From Carettochelys insculpta (lineage: Eukaryota > Chordata > Testudines > Carettochelyidae): a stretch of DNA of 64,000 nucleotides. The notes under the pieces are model-generated. The model was given only the letters and a program-made list of their open reading frames with translations. It did no database searches and had not been told where the DNA came from. Positions 24,921 through 37,572 of this stretch are shown piece by piece (position 1 is the stretch's first letter; each line of letters begins with the position of its first letter). The position numbers and the translations under genes were made by a program. The DNA is taken from positions 99,179,001 to 99,243,000 of the forward strand of contig NC_134141.1 of the NCBI RefSeq assembly GCF_033958435.1, given 5' to 3'.

Positions 24921-25229
24921 AGTTTCTCTAAGAGACTGACCAAGCCTTACACATCAGACCACCAATCCCTATAATATGAGTGTCTATTCTAAGAGAAATC
25001 TGTCTGGCCAAAACAAGGAGGCACAGCATGATGCATTGATGAACTCCATGGTGTTTGGTAATGCAGCTCTGACTTACCTCAATTTGTGTGACACAGGTAT
25101 ATCTTGCGCATGCTGTGGATGTCATTAAATGTGCTAAGTGATTTTGTCAAGTTCTCTTTTTTTCCTGTTTCTATAGACTACTTTTTTCCGAGCACTGGGA
25201 GCCTTCATGGCTCACTGTACATAGAAAAT

Positions 25230-25370
25230 AGTCTCAGAAGGGTAGCTGTGTTAGTTTATATCTTCACAAATAACAAGCAGTCCTGTAGCATCCTAAAGAC
25301 TAACAAATGTATTAGGCAATGAGCTGCTATGGGTAACATCCACTAATTCAGCTGACAGGTGTACACATCT
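25230..25370 (-). mobile_element. Penelope-like element 3' tail, antisense
   Basis: Contains agaagggtagctgtgttagt, aacaagcagtcctgtagcat and ctaaagactaacaaatgtat. This is the reverse complement of the 'gttagtct...ggtgccacaggact...actaacacggctac' tail seen at 29.8 kb. Confidence 0.7.
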
Positions 25371-25485
25371 GGAACCTAGGGTTTATATAGCAGTGAGGGT
25401 GGGGTGTAAAGAAAGGAGGAAGGAAAAAAAAGTGTGGGTAGAGGGTTACCTGTCACTTGTAAAATTGACAGATGAAGCAAATTAA

Positions 25486-25925
25486 GGCCGTCTAGATTAC
25501 AGGGATTTGTTGACAGAAGTTTTTGTCAGAAGATATCTTCTAACAAACTTCCGTTGACAGATCATGGCCAAACTGCCAAGCGGATCACAAGAGCAATCCA
25601 CTCTGTCCACAGAGAGTGGCCAGACTGCCCAGCCACTCTCTTAACAAAACGTCCAACCAGAAGCACAGCAGACAGGCTTCCCAGTGTCCAGGAAGACCCG
25701 TCTGTCACCAGAGGGTCCCCCAGAACATTCAGACCTGCTTTCTGTCAGCAGATCTCTGTTGACAGAGACGGTTATGCCTCATGGGAAGTGGGATAAGACT
25801 GTCAACAAAAGTGCTGAGTTCTGTCAATTTACTGTTGACGGAACCCCTTGGGAATGTGGAAGCTCCCTGGGTTTTTTCAACAAAGTGCCAGTTTTGTCAA
25901 CAAAATCCTCAGTGTAGACATAGCC
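25486..25925. mobile_element. MITE, 440 bp
   Basis: Ends GGCCGTCTAGATTACAGGGA and CTCAGTGTAGACATAGCC. Flanks are TAA and AAA, close to a 3-bp duplication. The interior has repeated TCTGTTGACAGA words, and small frames inside are incidental. Confidence 0.7.
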
Positions 25926-26059
25926 AAAGTTAAGTAGGATGTCTCCCATCCAAAGGCTGAATGAACATAAATCTGCCATCAGGAATTGAAATACACATAA
26001 ACCTATGGGGAACACTGTCACCTCCTGGACTTTCAATAATGAATTTAAAAGTAGCCATT

Positions 26060-26212
26060 CTTCTATAGAAGATATTTAAGAACAGGTTGGATAAATGTCT
26101 ATCAGGGATGGTCAAGATAGTACTTGGTCCTGCCGTGAGAGCAGGAGCTAGACTCGATGACCTCTTGAGGTCCCTTCCAGTCCTAGCATTCTATGATTCT
26201 ATGATTCTATCA
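26060..26212 (+). mobile_element. CR1 3' end with ATTCTATG tail
   Basis: Has gatgacctcttgaggtccct, tccagtcctagcattctatg and then the tandem attctatg repeat that ends CR1 retrotransposons. The upstream boundary is approximate. Confidence 0.8.
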
Positions 26213-27493
26213 GCCTAAGTGACCAAAAAGTTTTCTGACCCACAGCATGTGTTTGGGTGAGACAGAGAGAACTGCAAAAGGAAGCAATAATGATATGATA
26301 CCACTACTCTGTCTCACAACAGATGTGTCCATTAGTAAAATAGGAACAATAATAACACCATGAGGGGTTTTTTTATGTTTATTTCACACAGGAAATAAAA
26401 TATCTTTTTAAAATGAAAGGTACAGTCTCTTCTTCCTTCACTGTTCTGAGGAATTTCAGTTGTAGCTCTCATGATTGCTAATGGGAGTTTACCTGCTTAA
26501 ATCTTTTTCACATTGATGGGAGACTAAGCCCCACAGCTGGGGGTATAAGTTACAGAAGACCCTCATAACGCAAATAATTCTCCCAGTGCACAAGGATAAT
26601 GCGTAACAGGACAAGTAGAACCCAGACAATACTGAGGTAATTGTCTTAAGTGACAATCTGTACAGGATTCTATTAAATAGGTTTTGATGAACTTAAGGAG
26701 GAATTTAACTTGCTATTGTCCAAAATAGCATGCAATACAAAATACATACTATTGATTGTGAAACTTGTTCTCTAAAACAGTAGCATAATGATATAGTGCT
26801 GTGCATCTGTGTGGGTATCTGCACAATATCTACAAATGTTAATTGTTGATAACAGTCTCCCTTGCCCACTAGCTAAATTTTCAGAGAAACACTTATTATA
26901 CTTTCTCCCATGCAGCATCTCAGGCTTGGGAGGAGCTCCCCATAACATTCAACAAGCTATTTCATTATCCTTCTTGAAAAGCCTCCTCAAAAATCTCCCT
27001 TGTTATTGTACCTTCAGAAAAGCCTGAGGACAGTTAGGCCTCTGGTATGCAGAGACCATCATGTATTATTCTGCCTAATATTATCTGGTGGTTTTCTTTC
27101 ACCCCTCCCTCCCCTGCATCTATCTGTCCCCAGTCATTTGTTCTCTCTTATCTACTTTGACTGGGAACATCATTGAGGCAGAAATGGCCAATAAAGCAAC
27201 TAGCACAAAGGTATCCTGGCAAATGATAAGAGCTACTGGGTGTAATCATCATCATCATCATCATCATCAGTGCCTTTATGTAAAAAAAGAGCAGCCAGTA
27301 CTAAGCCAGCGGCCAGTTCACCCCACCAGCCAATCCCAAGGCTGGGACTGCCAGAGTATAGGTACAAAAAATAAAACATTATTATTAATAATACTAATAA
27401 AAACTATTACTATTAGTTCTCATGTTTTTTATAGAACTGCTATGTTTGTTTTAAATCAGACACTGGTGTCCACTCTGAGCCCTATTTACCTTA
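26213..27493. other. Non-coding stretch with (ATC)n
   Basis: No gene seen. An (ATC)7-8 microsatellite lies at about 27246-27269 and explains the poly-His run of the spurious frame at 27088-27537. Confidence 0.6.
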
Positions 27494-27786
27494 GGCTACA
27501 TCTCCATTACCCCAGAAGATCGACCTGCTCAGGGTAAACTTCTGGGATTTGATTTCATGTGCCTAGTATGGACATGCAAAATCAACCTCTCAGGGGTCAC
27601 AGTTGACCCCTGTACTTCTTGTGAGACATGAGCAGTATGGGAGGTGGACAGGAGAAACTCTCCTATCGATTTTCCCCAGCATAGATAGCCAAGTTAGCTG
27701 AGCACACATAACGTCAATTTTAGCTAGCAATTGCTGTAGCTAGAATTATCTGTGGTCAGCTTACTTTGCCTAGTGGAGATGTAGCC
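27494..27786. mobile_element. MITE with GGCTACATCTCCA termini
   Basis: The ends GGCTACATCTCCATTACC and CTAGTGGAGATGTAGCC are inverted repeats. TA lies outside each end (TTA and TAA). The internal sequence differs from the TCTGTCGACAGA families, so this is a separate MITE family of about 293 bp. Confidence 0.65.
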
Positions 27787-27850
27787 TAAGTGTGGCTTTA
27801 CACAGGAACGGCGGTGTGGGTCTGCCTATTTGACATTACTGCAATATTGA

Positions 27851-28281
27851 GGTTATGTCTACACTTCAGCAATCCTTCGAAAGAAGTTCTTCTGGAAGGT
27901 CGCTTCTGAAAAATCTTCTTTTGAAAGAGCGCGAACACACAAAAAAAGCAGATCAAAATATAGATCCACTCTTTCAATAGACAGCGTCCTCACAGCCCCC
28001 ACTTTTTCGAAAGAATGGGCCAGGGATCAAAAAATCCTGCACCATGAGGACTGCTCTTTCAAAAAAAGGGCCCGCAGGCAATTCTACACAATTTTTTTTC
28101 AAAAGAATCTTTCAGAAAAAGGCAGTCTTCCTCATCTGGGAGAGAAAGAGGGCCACTGGAAAAAGTGCTGCCTTCTTCCGATTTAATATTGAAAGAACAT
28201 ATTGTGTGTGTAGACTCTCTGCAGGATTTTTCAAAAGATCCCTGTCTTTTTTGGAAAAAATTTGCTAGTGTAGACATAGCC
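27851..28281. mobile_element. TTTCGAAAG-type MITE, 431 bp, TSD TGA
   Basis: The ends GGTTATGTCTACACTTCAGC and GCTAGTGTAGACATAGCC are flanked by TGA on both sides (27848-27850, 28282-28284). The interior is full of CTTTCGAAAGA and TTTTTCAAAAGA words, matching the terminal region at 16.8-17.2 kb. It is probably a non-autonomous derivative of that element. Confidence 0.85.
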
Positions 28282-28284
28282 TGA

Positions 28285-29108
28285 GAGAAAGAGGGGCTTG
28301 GTGGTTGCCAACTTCTATGGAGGACAGGAGTGTTGTTGGGTCCATGCTGAGAGCTGCCATCTGATTAGCAACTGGGTTTATTTGTTATTTGACTGCAATT
28401 TTCCATTTTTTCCTAAATTAGAAGTTTAAATCAATAAATACATTGCAAATGATATGAAGAAAAATTGTTGGACAGTTTCTGATCTCATTTATGTGGGTAT
28501 AAATAAATCCCCAGCAGAGTAAAACAAGTATAACTGACTGAGATCACAAAGTGCCTCGTAGTTTGTGTCCCAAAAAGCCAACAATATGGAGAGAAACACT
28601 AGCTAGTAAACCACTGGACAAGTTGTTTCTTTTTACTATTTATTTTCATGTTTTTACATAATTAATCTTGTAATCTCTGTAGAATGTGTATTTTTAATCT
28701 AAATAATTTACTTTCAATTATATTTATAACAGCATCAAAAGCAGAAGGGGGTATACATAGTTAATGTGACTATCATTCATTGCTTTCTAATTTCATTTAA
28801 TTCCACTGCAGACTACTCATTACATCAGTAATGATTCACACTAATGATACCACCATTACACCTATATCTATATCACACACACACACACACAAACCAACAG
28901 GCATTTTCTGTCAAAATAAGCACATGCATATATATTTAGGTACCAAAATAACTGGCCTGATTTTCAGAGGTGTTGTGCATCCATAACAACCTGTTGAAGT
29001 CAATGATGCCATTTCCCATGAATTCAGTGTCAAGATAACATACCTGACCTAAATTCTGTGCAAAGCCCATGACTCTAATGCAGCAGGATAGAAATTCTGC
29101 AGCAGCTT
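28285..29108. other. AT-rich non-coding stretch with (CA)n
   Basis: No gene. A short (CA)n tract of about 18 bp lies at 28874-28892. Confidence 0.6.
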
Positions 29109-29116
29109 CATGTATA

Positions 29117-29906
29117 GTAACAGCTACAAAGGGTCCTGTGGCACCTTATAGACTAACAGAAAAGTTTTGAGCATGAGCTTTCGTAAGCGCAGACTCACTT
29201 CATCAGATGCTGGTCTTGGAAATCTGCAGGGCCAGGTATAAATAAGCCAGAGCAAGGGTGGGGATAACAAGGTTAGCTCAGTCAGCAAAGGTGAGGCTTA
29301 CTACCAGCAGTTGATCTGGAGGTGTGAGCACCAAGGGAGGGGAAGCTGCTTCTGTATTTAGCCAGCCATTCACAGTCTTTGTTTAAGCCAGAGCTGAGGG
29401 CATCGAATTTGCAGATGAATTGTAGCTCAGAAATTTCTCTTTGGAGTCTGGTCCTGAAATTTCTTTGCTGTAGGATAGCTACTTTTAAGCCTACTTTTAA
29501 GTAGCTATCCTACAGCAAAGAAATTTCAGGACCAGACTCCAAAGAGAAATTTCTGAGCTACAATTCATCTGCAAATTCGATGCCCTCAGCTCTGGCTTAA
29601 ACAAAGACTGTGAATGGCTGGCTAAATACAGAAGCAGCTTCCCCTCCCTTGGTGTTCACACCTCCAGATCAACTGCTGGTAGTAAGCCTCACCCTTGCTG
29701 ACGGAGCTAACCTTGTTATCCCCACCCTTGCTCTGGCTTATTTATACCTGGCCCTGCAGATTTCCAAGACCAGCATCTGATGAAGTGAGTCTGTGCTCAC
29801 GAAACCTCATGCTCAAAACTTTTCTGTTAGTCTATAAGGTGCCACAGGACCCTTCGTTGCTGTTAAAGATCCAGACTAACACGGCTACCCCTCCAATACT
29901 TGACGC
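29117..29906. mobile_element. Penelope-like inverted dimer, 790 bp, TSD CATGTATA
   Basis: Two near-identical PLE 3' segments face each other: an antisense arm at about 29120-29484 and a sense arm at about 29498-29873. They are joined by a spacer of about 13 bp (tttaagcctactttt). The right arm runs on into the full PLE tail (cagactaacacggctacccc). CATGTATA lies immediately outside at 29109-29116 and 29907-29914, so the whole palindrome looks like one insertion. Arms differ at only scattered sites, so the event is fairly recent. The arms are 3' non-coding sequence. Frames inside (29695-29985) are incidental. Confidence 0.85.
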
Positions 29907-29914
29907 CATGTATA

Positions 29915-32274
29915 ACAAGAAAATCAATTATTTTAACGAATGCTATATAAGAGTTATTGATACTACCCAATACTATTTAGTCTGATACTAATGCCATGTG
30001 ATACACTACATTGGCAACGATCAACATACCACACATTTTCAAAAAGAAAAAATAGGGAACTGGTTACACACAGCTCCCATTCTGTAGGACCTGTTCACAA
30101 CTTCGACATAGAGCAATATTTTTAATTAAAGTAAAATTCTTATTGCCTTCAATGAAGGCAGAATTTCACCTTATATTTTTAGTTTAGACCCTGGGATGAG
30201 CAACAGGTGGTATATGTAAGCTGTCTTTTGCAGTTCTGACCTTTAAGCACAGTGCCTCAGCTAATTGTCAGAGTTCCTATTTACCTTCAGGGTACCTTTT
30301 GCCCACAAAAAGACAGCTGGATCAGACCAAAAATGCTTAAGTGCATGATTTTTACCAGAGGCTTTTCATAAACAGGTTTTAATGCATTTACTATCCAGCA
30401 CTATCCTATTTTTAAAATGATATACGCAATCTGAAATTTCTCCTTATTTTGAATACTAAGTTAGTTACATGGAGACCTTACAATCACATTATTCTTCAAT
30501 AACTTGTTTTCATTGATCAGTCTAACAGTTTGACACATTATTTATGGGCTACTGTGATGAATCACATCCGTTTTCAAGGTAAAGTAAGCAAACTCTCTGT
30601 TTATATGATTGAAGTTGAAGGTCAATTTTTTATTATATTTTCTATTCTGTTATGGCAATCAAAACAAGGCCTTTAGACTTCAGGTTTGGCAGCCAGTAAT
30701 ATAAGATGCTTGTATGCTTAAAAGTTGACCACAAATCTTGAGTAAGTTATAATTAACATCTAAGAGGCAGGAAACTTAGTAGATGACTGTGGAAGAGCTT
30801 AAGAGGAAATTGGTTTTATGTTTATAATATTATGATTTTATTATTTTGCCTGTTTTAGTAAAGCATTTAGGATTGTTAAGTGTCAGAATGAGAGCTGAGA
30901 AAAACTAACCTTCAGTGCTTAGGATGTCATGTGGTATTTATCTAACCCATTGGCCCACTGCTGTTGAACTTCTACCAGTGTATATTTATCAGTAAGCCAT
31001 TGGCAGGTGCAAGTGAAATTCACAGTGTCCAGAAATGAAGCATATAAACAACTTTTAACCCCTTTTTTAGCAGCACGTTATTAAAATCTGAGTTTGGATG
31101 TCTGAGCTGCTGAAGCTTTGGCAGCTTTAAGCTGTAAAGGATGTCATTGTCCAATGCGATAATGAGAAGTAATTACCAGAATACCATCCACTTACACCAC
31201 ACACGATGCTGTACATATGTGAATGTTTAGTGGGAAAAAATCCCATTCGTGTTACAAAATAAATTTACGCTGAGGCTGGTTCCTTGTGATGTGGTGCAAG
31301 GACTGTACATTTAAGAGTTAGGCACTGGCTCACTCCCATCCCTCTGCTTCATCACTAGCTTTATAAGTGTGTCTTCACTCAATATGCTTCTTTGTCTTGG
31401 AAAAGCTTTGTCAAATCATTTATTATTGTGTACATTCTCATGCCAGGGCTTTGCAAGGACTGCCTTGAAACCTAGTGACCCCGGTAGGTCACGACTGAGT
31501 TACACTAGTCTATTGGGTCTCTATGGGGAAATAGGCACTGCTGTTGTTCATGTTATGCCTCTTCTGTTAATAAGGGCCAGATCATTTCAGCTATATGAAG
31601 AAGATCCTCTTCACCACTGATCTCTCCAGTTTAAAACAGCAATCAACCACCCACACAGCAATATCCCTCAGGTCCCCCCACACATTAAGGTGGGGGAGGA
31701 TTCTGCATGTCCAGGGACTTACACCAGGGGAACAGACAAGAAGAGATGCATTTACCTTCTTGCAAGCAATGGAGAGTCCTTGAGAAGGTCATATAACCAG
31801 AAAAGTTCGCATGGAATCTCCAGCAGTCCAATTCCAATGGAATTACAATGTTAGTGGGTAGGGAAAGAACTGCTGCTGGCTGTCCACACATCTTCTACAT
31901 AGATCTTGGTGCATCCACAGAATCTATGGATCTGATCTTAGCTTTATTCCACTGGGTTGGGGTAAAAACATCCTGGATGAGGATATCTTAGTGAAGTTCC
32001 CTGTCTGCTCTGGGTGTATTTCTGTGTAGTGGATATTATCTGGTACAACTTTTGAGCCACTGTTACTCTTGCTGCTCATCAGCCTCTGCTAGCAAGCCAG
32101 AGAAAAGGAGCCTGAACCTTCTAATTCCTTCTACCCATCTATCACAGCAATTGTTCTAATACTTAGTAATTTGTATTTCTTACAGTGGAAATTGCTACTG
32201 GGTTGATGCTGGAGCCAGGCCACGTGAAGACAAAACAAACTTGGAGGCTTCTAAATTGCTTTCAAACACATAAG
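29915..32274. other. Non-coding stretch, no gene seen
   Basis: AT-rich DNA. About 30990-31260 contains homeodomain-like words (gcgataatgagaagtaatta) and balanced composition, so it may be a distal regulatory element, but conservation cannot be tested here. Small frames at 31369-31891 show no family likeness. Confidence 0.5.
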
Positions 32275-32355
32275 AAAAAATATCTGTTAGTCTGTAAGGT
32301 GCCACAAGACTCCTTATGGTTCTTGAAGCTACAGATTAACACGGATATCTCTCTG
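32275..32355 (+). mobile_element. Penelope-like element 3' tail, sense
   Basis: Reads tctgttagtctgtaaggtgc, then cacaagactccttatggttc and cagattaacacggatatctc. It is the tail family of the 29.1-29.9 kb dimer, diverged and 5' truncated. Confidence 0.75.
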
Positions 32356-33012
32356 ATAAGAAAAAACAGAGTCCCTCATTTGGGATATGAAGCCACTGCA
32401 TAATGTATGTAATTCTTCAGTGTTACATAATGGGTCAGATTTACACAGGCTGATGCAACAAAGTGCAAATTGTATTTCGCTGAAGAGGGCTGCATTGCAT
32501 TTGAGGGGGGATAATGTGTGTTCGTGTGTGTGTGTGTGCTCCATTTCCACCATCTCCTAAGCGTTGTGCCAGGGGAGAGTAATTTTGCTTTCAAATCTGG
32601 GCACTCTAGAAGCCCCTAGGACTTTATGTAGGCTGTCAAATGGATATGCTAAATTATATTCTATCCATTCCACAGCCAGGACTAAATCCTGATCTAATGA
32701 AAGTGAATAAAAGTTTTGCCATTGGCTTGAGCAGAGGCAGACTGGAACAGTAAGTTGTCAGTTACTGGACTGTAACAACCTGAAGGCTTTGCAGTAACCT
32801 CTGCGACTTACATTCATGGATTTGATCTAGTTCCAAGTGGTCAGCCCAGAGCTATCACCTGACAGCAACCCATTTGACATTCTTAGCATTCCCATAAAGG
32901 ATGGCAAGACTGACTTGCAGGCCTTGAGTTGATGCTCTGGGCCAGGAATAAAGCTTATTGGTGATGATTTACATCTCCAAGCTTCTAAATATGAATGCAT
33001 TAACCAGATCTG

Positions 33013-33140
33013 AAGACTTGGGTCTGTCCCACAGAAGCTCATCACCTAATAGTTTATTTTGTTGGTTTTTAAAGTGCTACATGACTGCTGGTTTGTTTGT
33101 TTTTTTAGAATACACACTAGCATGGCTACCCCTCTGCTGC
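33013..33140 (+). mobile_element. Penelope-like element 3' tail, sense
   Basis: Has gggtctgtcccacagaagct, cacctaatagtttattttgt, aagtgctacatgactgctgg and ctagcatggctacccctctg. It is the same tail family as the dimer at 37.6-37.9 kb. Confidence 0.75.
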
Positions 33141-35264
33141 ATTAACCAGGAATAGATTAACTTCAAAAAACTATAAATAAATGCTGGCTAAAGACACAAT
33201 TTTCTCTTAGCTGTACAGGACTAGAGTGTGCCTTGGGAGCGCATATTATGCACCACCCCAACAGGCGGTATGTCTCATTGATACTCTTTTGAGACCCAGT
33301 TTACCACATTTTATAATATCAGGGACCTATTTCAACGTCCCTATAGAACAGATGGCTCTGTTGCAATGGCCAATGCACTGAGAATGCAAAGCCAAGACTT
33401 TCCCTATTCCCCCTCACTCATTACCCATATGCTTATCCCTGCCTGCCCAGGCCAAAGTGTGGATACAAGGATTTAAGCGAGGTTCTGTCTCCTCTTTGTT
33501 CTCAAGCACTGACACATAGTTAATGTCATAATCTCTTCCATAGTGAATTAAACATCAAATTTTCTTAGTTTGCTTTATATTTCTGAATTGTACTACTTAC
33601 ACCAATGCAATTATTTCACCACTGGTGATATACAAGAGCATTTCTCCTGTAAAGAGACTCACTGATTTTGTGTGATTTATACCTTCCCCTGCCTCCCAGG
33701 CCAAATAGCAGGGCAGTGGAGATACATCCTAAATTGTTTAAATCAAACACTGCTAATTAAGAACCCCAAACTCTAGCTATTGATCAACAACGTGGAAGTA
33801 GTTTTCACTTTCTTGTGAGTCAGAACTTTTAAAATGAGGCAAAATATCATCAGGCCTGGATACTGAAAGCAGCATATTGGTTGAAATGAGATTATAAACA
33901 TGTGTAAAGTTAGGTATGTGGTTTGCAGGATCAGAGCCTTAGCTGACACATTATTTGCACTTTACTTTTTTCCAATATGAAAAATTAAACTGTAAAAGAG
34001 TTGTTTTGTTTTATTATTCATTGTCACTTTTAATCTATTTTGACATATTCACTATTGCCATATTTAACAGTGAGGTCCAGATTGCTGTTTTGGTTTTAGA
34101 TAGTTACACTTTTTTGTTACTATGGAGATTATCTACAGAGTAGTTTACTTACTACCCCTAAACTGTCATCACATACTGTTTAATTTATAAAGCGGATCCA
34201 AGCCTCTGTGGAAAAAAAGTTGCCAATATTTCTCACAACTTCTTTTGATTTATTGCTCAATGTCAGCCAAGGTATAACATTTATTATGATTCACCTTAGC
34301 ATGATGGCATTTCATTTTTCTTTCTGAAGAAGATGTTCCTGAAAAAGGAGATCAACATCCCCTTAGCCTTCTGGATAACACATAATAAATGAGGGGATCT
34401 GTTTTTCCTCAGAGCCTCAATAGGAAGAAGTGTTTATATTTCAATACCAAGCCCCCACCGAATATTTACAAAATTTGTTACAAGGTGTTGAACCATAAAT
34501 CTAAAGTTTGAAACCTACATCAAATAGAAATGAAGACCTATAAAACACAGCATAAAACAAAAAGTCAGGAGAAAAAAATGTAAATATTTAAAAAAATTAT
34601 TGAAATCCTTAAGTGTCTTTCCCATAAATAACACATAAAATTTATTTTATCATATGGACTCTGGTTCTGACAGTCTAAATATTATAAATGAATTAAATAT
34701 TTTCATTATTGAGTTCTAACTAACAGAGCTGAATATATTAGACTTGCTATAGTTAACCAAAGATAATTACAGTACTCCTAAAGAGAGAGACTCAAAATAG
34801 CAACTGTTCTACAAAGGAAATTATTATCAGGATTTAAAGCCCTAACATGAAAGAAACTTTGAAATTTCATCATGGCAAACACATATTAATTAATATTAAA
34901 GGAAATTGCCATAGTTACTTTTCTCAGCCCACTGTTTGCTGCTTTTTACAATTAATTTAGAATATACCCACAGAGATCATCCATGCCTGAAAACTATGGT
35001 AAAGCTGATGGGGATAATGAGAATATGAGAAAATGAGAGTAGTCAGATAGATGTTATCTCACTAAGTAAGCAGACTGTGGTTCCTTAGAAAACACCACAA
35101 TTATGATGGTCAATTCCATACAATTTTTCACAATGTAGTTTGGATTTTAAGAAAAATATATCAATAAATCATTTCTTCACACCATGATCTGCAAGGCATA
35201 ATAGCATTTTGCCCTATGTTTGGGCATAGTGGGAGAAAATGCCCTTTAACATTTCTACATACAA
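33141..35264. other. AT-rich non-coding stretch, no gene seen
   Basis: No gene, RNA or clear repeat recognised. Composition is strongly AT-rich throughout. Confidence 0.55.
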
Positions 35265-35289
35265 GATATATTGTAAGATGTACACACAT

Positions 35290-35460
35290 TTATTTTATTT
35301 TGCTTGTTGTTATTATTTTTAAATAGCGGCAGCATCAAGGCAACCCAGTCAGAAGCAAGGTGCCCTCGTGTAGTCACTAAGCATAGGAGTAGACTTGATC
35401 CCTGCCCTGAGAACTTATGACCTAAGTTCTGTGCATTATGTATATGTGCACAGACCCTCA
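35290..35460 (-). mobile_element. L2/MIR-like remnant, antisense
   Basis: Begins with an ATTATTTTT run, followed by agcggcagcatcaaggcaac. It ends near gatccctgccctgagaactt and atgacctaag, the reverse complement of the reptile L2-like 3' end seen at 58.0-58.2 kb. Confidence 0.45.
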
Positions 35461-36264
35461 TTGTGCAATTGACTTCACTGAGGTTGTGTGTAGACTCAGA
35501 AGCCTTCCTATTGGTTACCAGAGCAAGATCAGGGCTACAGAAAACCAGCAACATATTGTTGCCCCTCTCATATGAACCATTAGCCAATATTTAAAGACTT
35601 TCTCCGAGATTGTCTGCAGTGAGTTTAGGGCCAAACAAGATCTTTTTCTCCATTTCCTCTCAGGGTAGGTTCAGAAATGTTTTTTTTTCTTGCTTTCTTA
35701 TTATTTTCTCCTGGGCTTTTTGCATTCCCACACTCACTTTACTGCACAATCCCTACATTTTCATTCCTTTCCAGGGAAACCTGTCTTATCTCCCTGCCTT
35801 AGTTGCTTTCCTTAGGTCTTCCTAGGCAGCCCGTTGCTTTGGATGGTAGCTTCTCTTTTATTCCTGCTTACTCACTACATACAGAGACATTTTGTTTTTT
35901 TCTGCCATATAGTCCAAACGAAGGGTGCATAGCATGCCCATCAGCTTTAACCACTCAGCCTGTCGCTTTGACATTGGCTCGTTTCTTGCAGGCCTCGTTT
36001 TTCAGAAGTGGGTTGTGAAAACAGGAATTGAAGGAGGGCTGTCAGGCTGACTTCTAAATCCATTCGGTGAGGCTGACCCATGCACAAATGTGGTGCAGAA
36101 GAAAATGGCAGTTCAGAGTGGCTAGCAGGCAAACCAGGTGGCTACGCTTGATGGAGTGGAAAGTGAAAGGGTCACTGGTACTGAAGAAGAGTGGATGCAG
36201 GGTTGGGAGGGGTCTTAAGACAAGAAGCTGGAACTTGATACAGTGGGACAAGATAACCCATGGA
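35461..36264. other. Non-coding stretch, no gene seen
   Basis: Nothing recognised. Short frames on both strands are mutual shadows. Confidence 0.5.
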
Positions 36265-36470
36265 TAGGGTTACTGTATTTGAACTTTCAGAAAAAGAGGA
36301 CACCCTGAGATGGAGTATATCTGTATCAGTATCTACCAGCTCCAGATGTATTAATGTGTTATTGTATGTATAGTACATTAAAACAATGTGAGTTGGTAGA
36401 TACTGATACAGATACAATCTCTCTCAGGGGTGTCCTCTCTTTTGAAAGTTCAAATATGGTAACTCTACCC
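36265..36470. mobile_element. Fold-back MITE, about 206 bp
   Basis: The left arm (gggttactgtatttgaactt ... agaggacaccctgag ... tctgtatcagtatctaccag) is mirrored by the right arm (ttggtagatactgatacaga ... caggggtgtcctctc ... aagttcaaatatggtaac). Arms of about 80 bp leave a loop of only about 45 bp, so nearly the whole element can form a hairpin. The ends read TAGGGTTAC and GTAACTCTA, suggesting a TA target as in mariner-type MITEs. Confidence 0.7.
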
Positions 36471-36639
36471 AGGGACAAAATGGAAGACAGGGGCACTGTG
36501 GCAGGACCAACAGACAAAGGAGATATTAGCCGGGTATTAGCAGATACAGTTTGTGTGGACTAGGGGGATGATTAAAATGTTGGTGTCAAAAGCTTCTTTA
36601 CCCTGAAAGTCCTCAGCATGATTCCTATTTACTCAAAAG

Positions 36640-37420
36640 GTTTGCCTGCACTTAGAACACTGCAGTTGCACCGCTGCAGCCAGGGGGGCAGGGTGTGACA
36701 GTTTCCACGGGCCCCCAGGCAAGGGTTGGGGGGTCTGGCTGTGCAGTCCAGAAGGGGCGGGGCCTCAGACAGAAGGAGCAGAGTCCAGATGTTGGTGCCA
36801 CCCAGAGGATGGCACTGAGTCCCTCCTGGCCCAAGCTCTCAGTGCTGTGTGGAACCAACAAAGTTGCACTCCAGCAACTATTTAAAAGGGCCACGGCTCC
36901 AGATGTTGTCGCAGTAGCAGCGGTGATGATGGGAGGCCTAGGCCCCTTTGGATCACCAGCCCCTGAGCCACTATCGCCTTTACCTCACCCCTTAGGTAGG
37001 CCTGACTGCAGTGTTTCAGCAAAGAAACTGCCAATAGCAATGGGAAGGGTTCTCCTGTTGACCTAACCAGGGTTAACACTAGGAGTTAGGTCACTTTAAC
37101 TGTGTCACTCAGAGGTGTGGATTTGTCACATCCCTGAGTGTCATTGTGAGACCAGCATAATATCCTAGCATAGACCAGGCCTAAAACATTGCAGCAATCC
37201 AGCTGGGCTGCTGTAGTGCTTCAGTGTAGCCACTGCTACACTGACAGGAGGGGTTCTCCCATCAGCACTGGTCACCCAGCTCCCCAGTAGGTGGTAACTA
37301 GGTCCACAGAAGAATTTTTCTGTTCTATCTACACTTGGGGTTAGGTCAATGGATTTTTCAAATCCCTGAGAGTTGCAGCTATGCCAATGTAAGCTCCCAG
37401 TGTAAATCAGCCCCAAGACT
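36640..37420. mobile_element. Old DNA-transposon remnants, probably two copies
   Basis: Two stretches share the words gcagcaatccagctg, gtgtagccactgctacact, gttctcccatcagcac and gtaactaggtccacag. These are typical of an old reptile/bird MITE whose interior reads 'tagtgct...gtagccgct...tctcccatcagc'. Boundaries are approximate and no clean termini were found. Confidence 0.4.
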
Positions 37421-37572
37421 TTCTTAAGGTAATACTCTGAAAGTAAATTACATTAGCACCTACTTCAAGGCCCATTTACACTTACAGAGTATTCTGTAAT
37501 GGGGTCTAGTGAGTGTCAATGAGAACTACATCCCTTGTTAATTTGTTTTCCTGCTACACATTTACCTTTCCA

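Noticed and set aside
27088..27537. 149-codon frame with a poly-His run
   Set aside because: The His run is an (ATC)n microsatellite and the rest has no family likeness.
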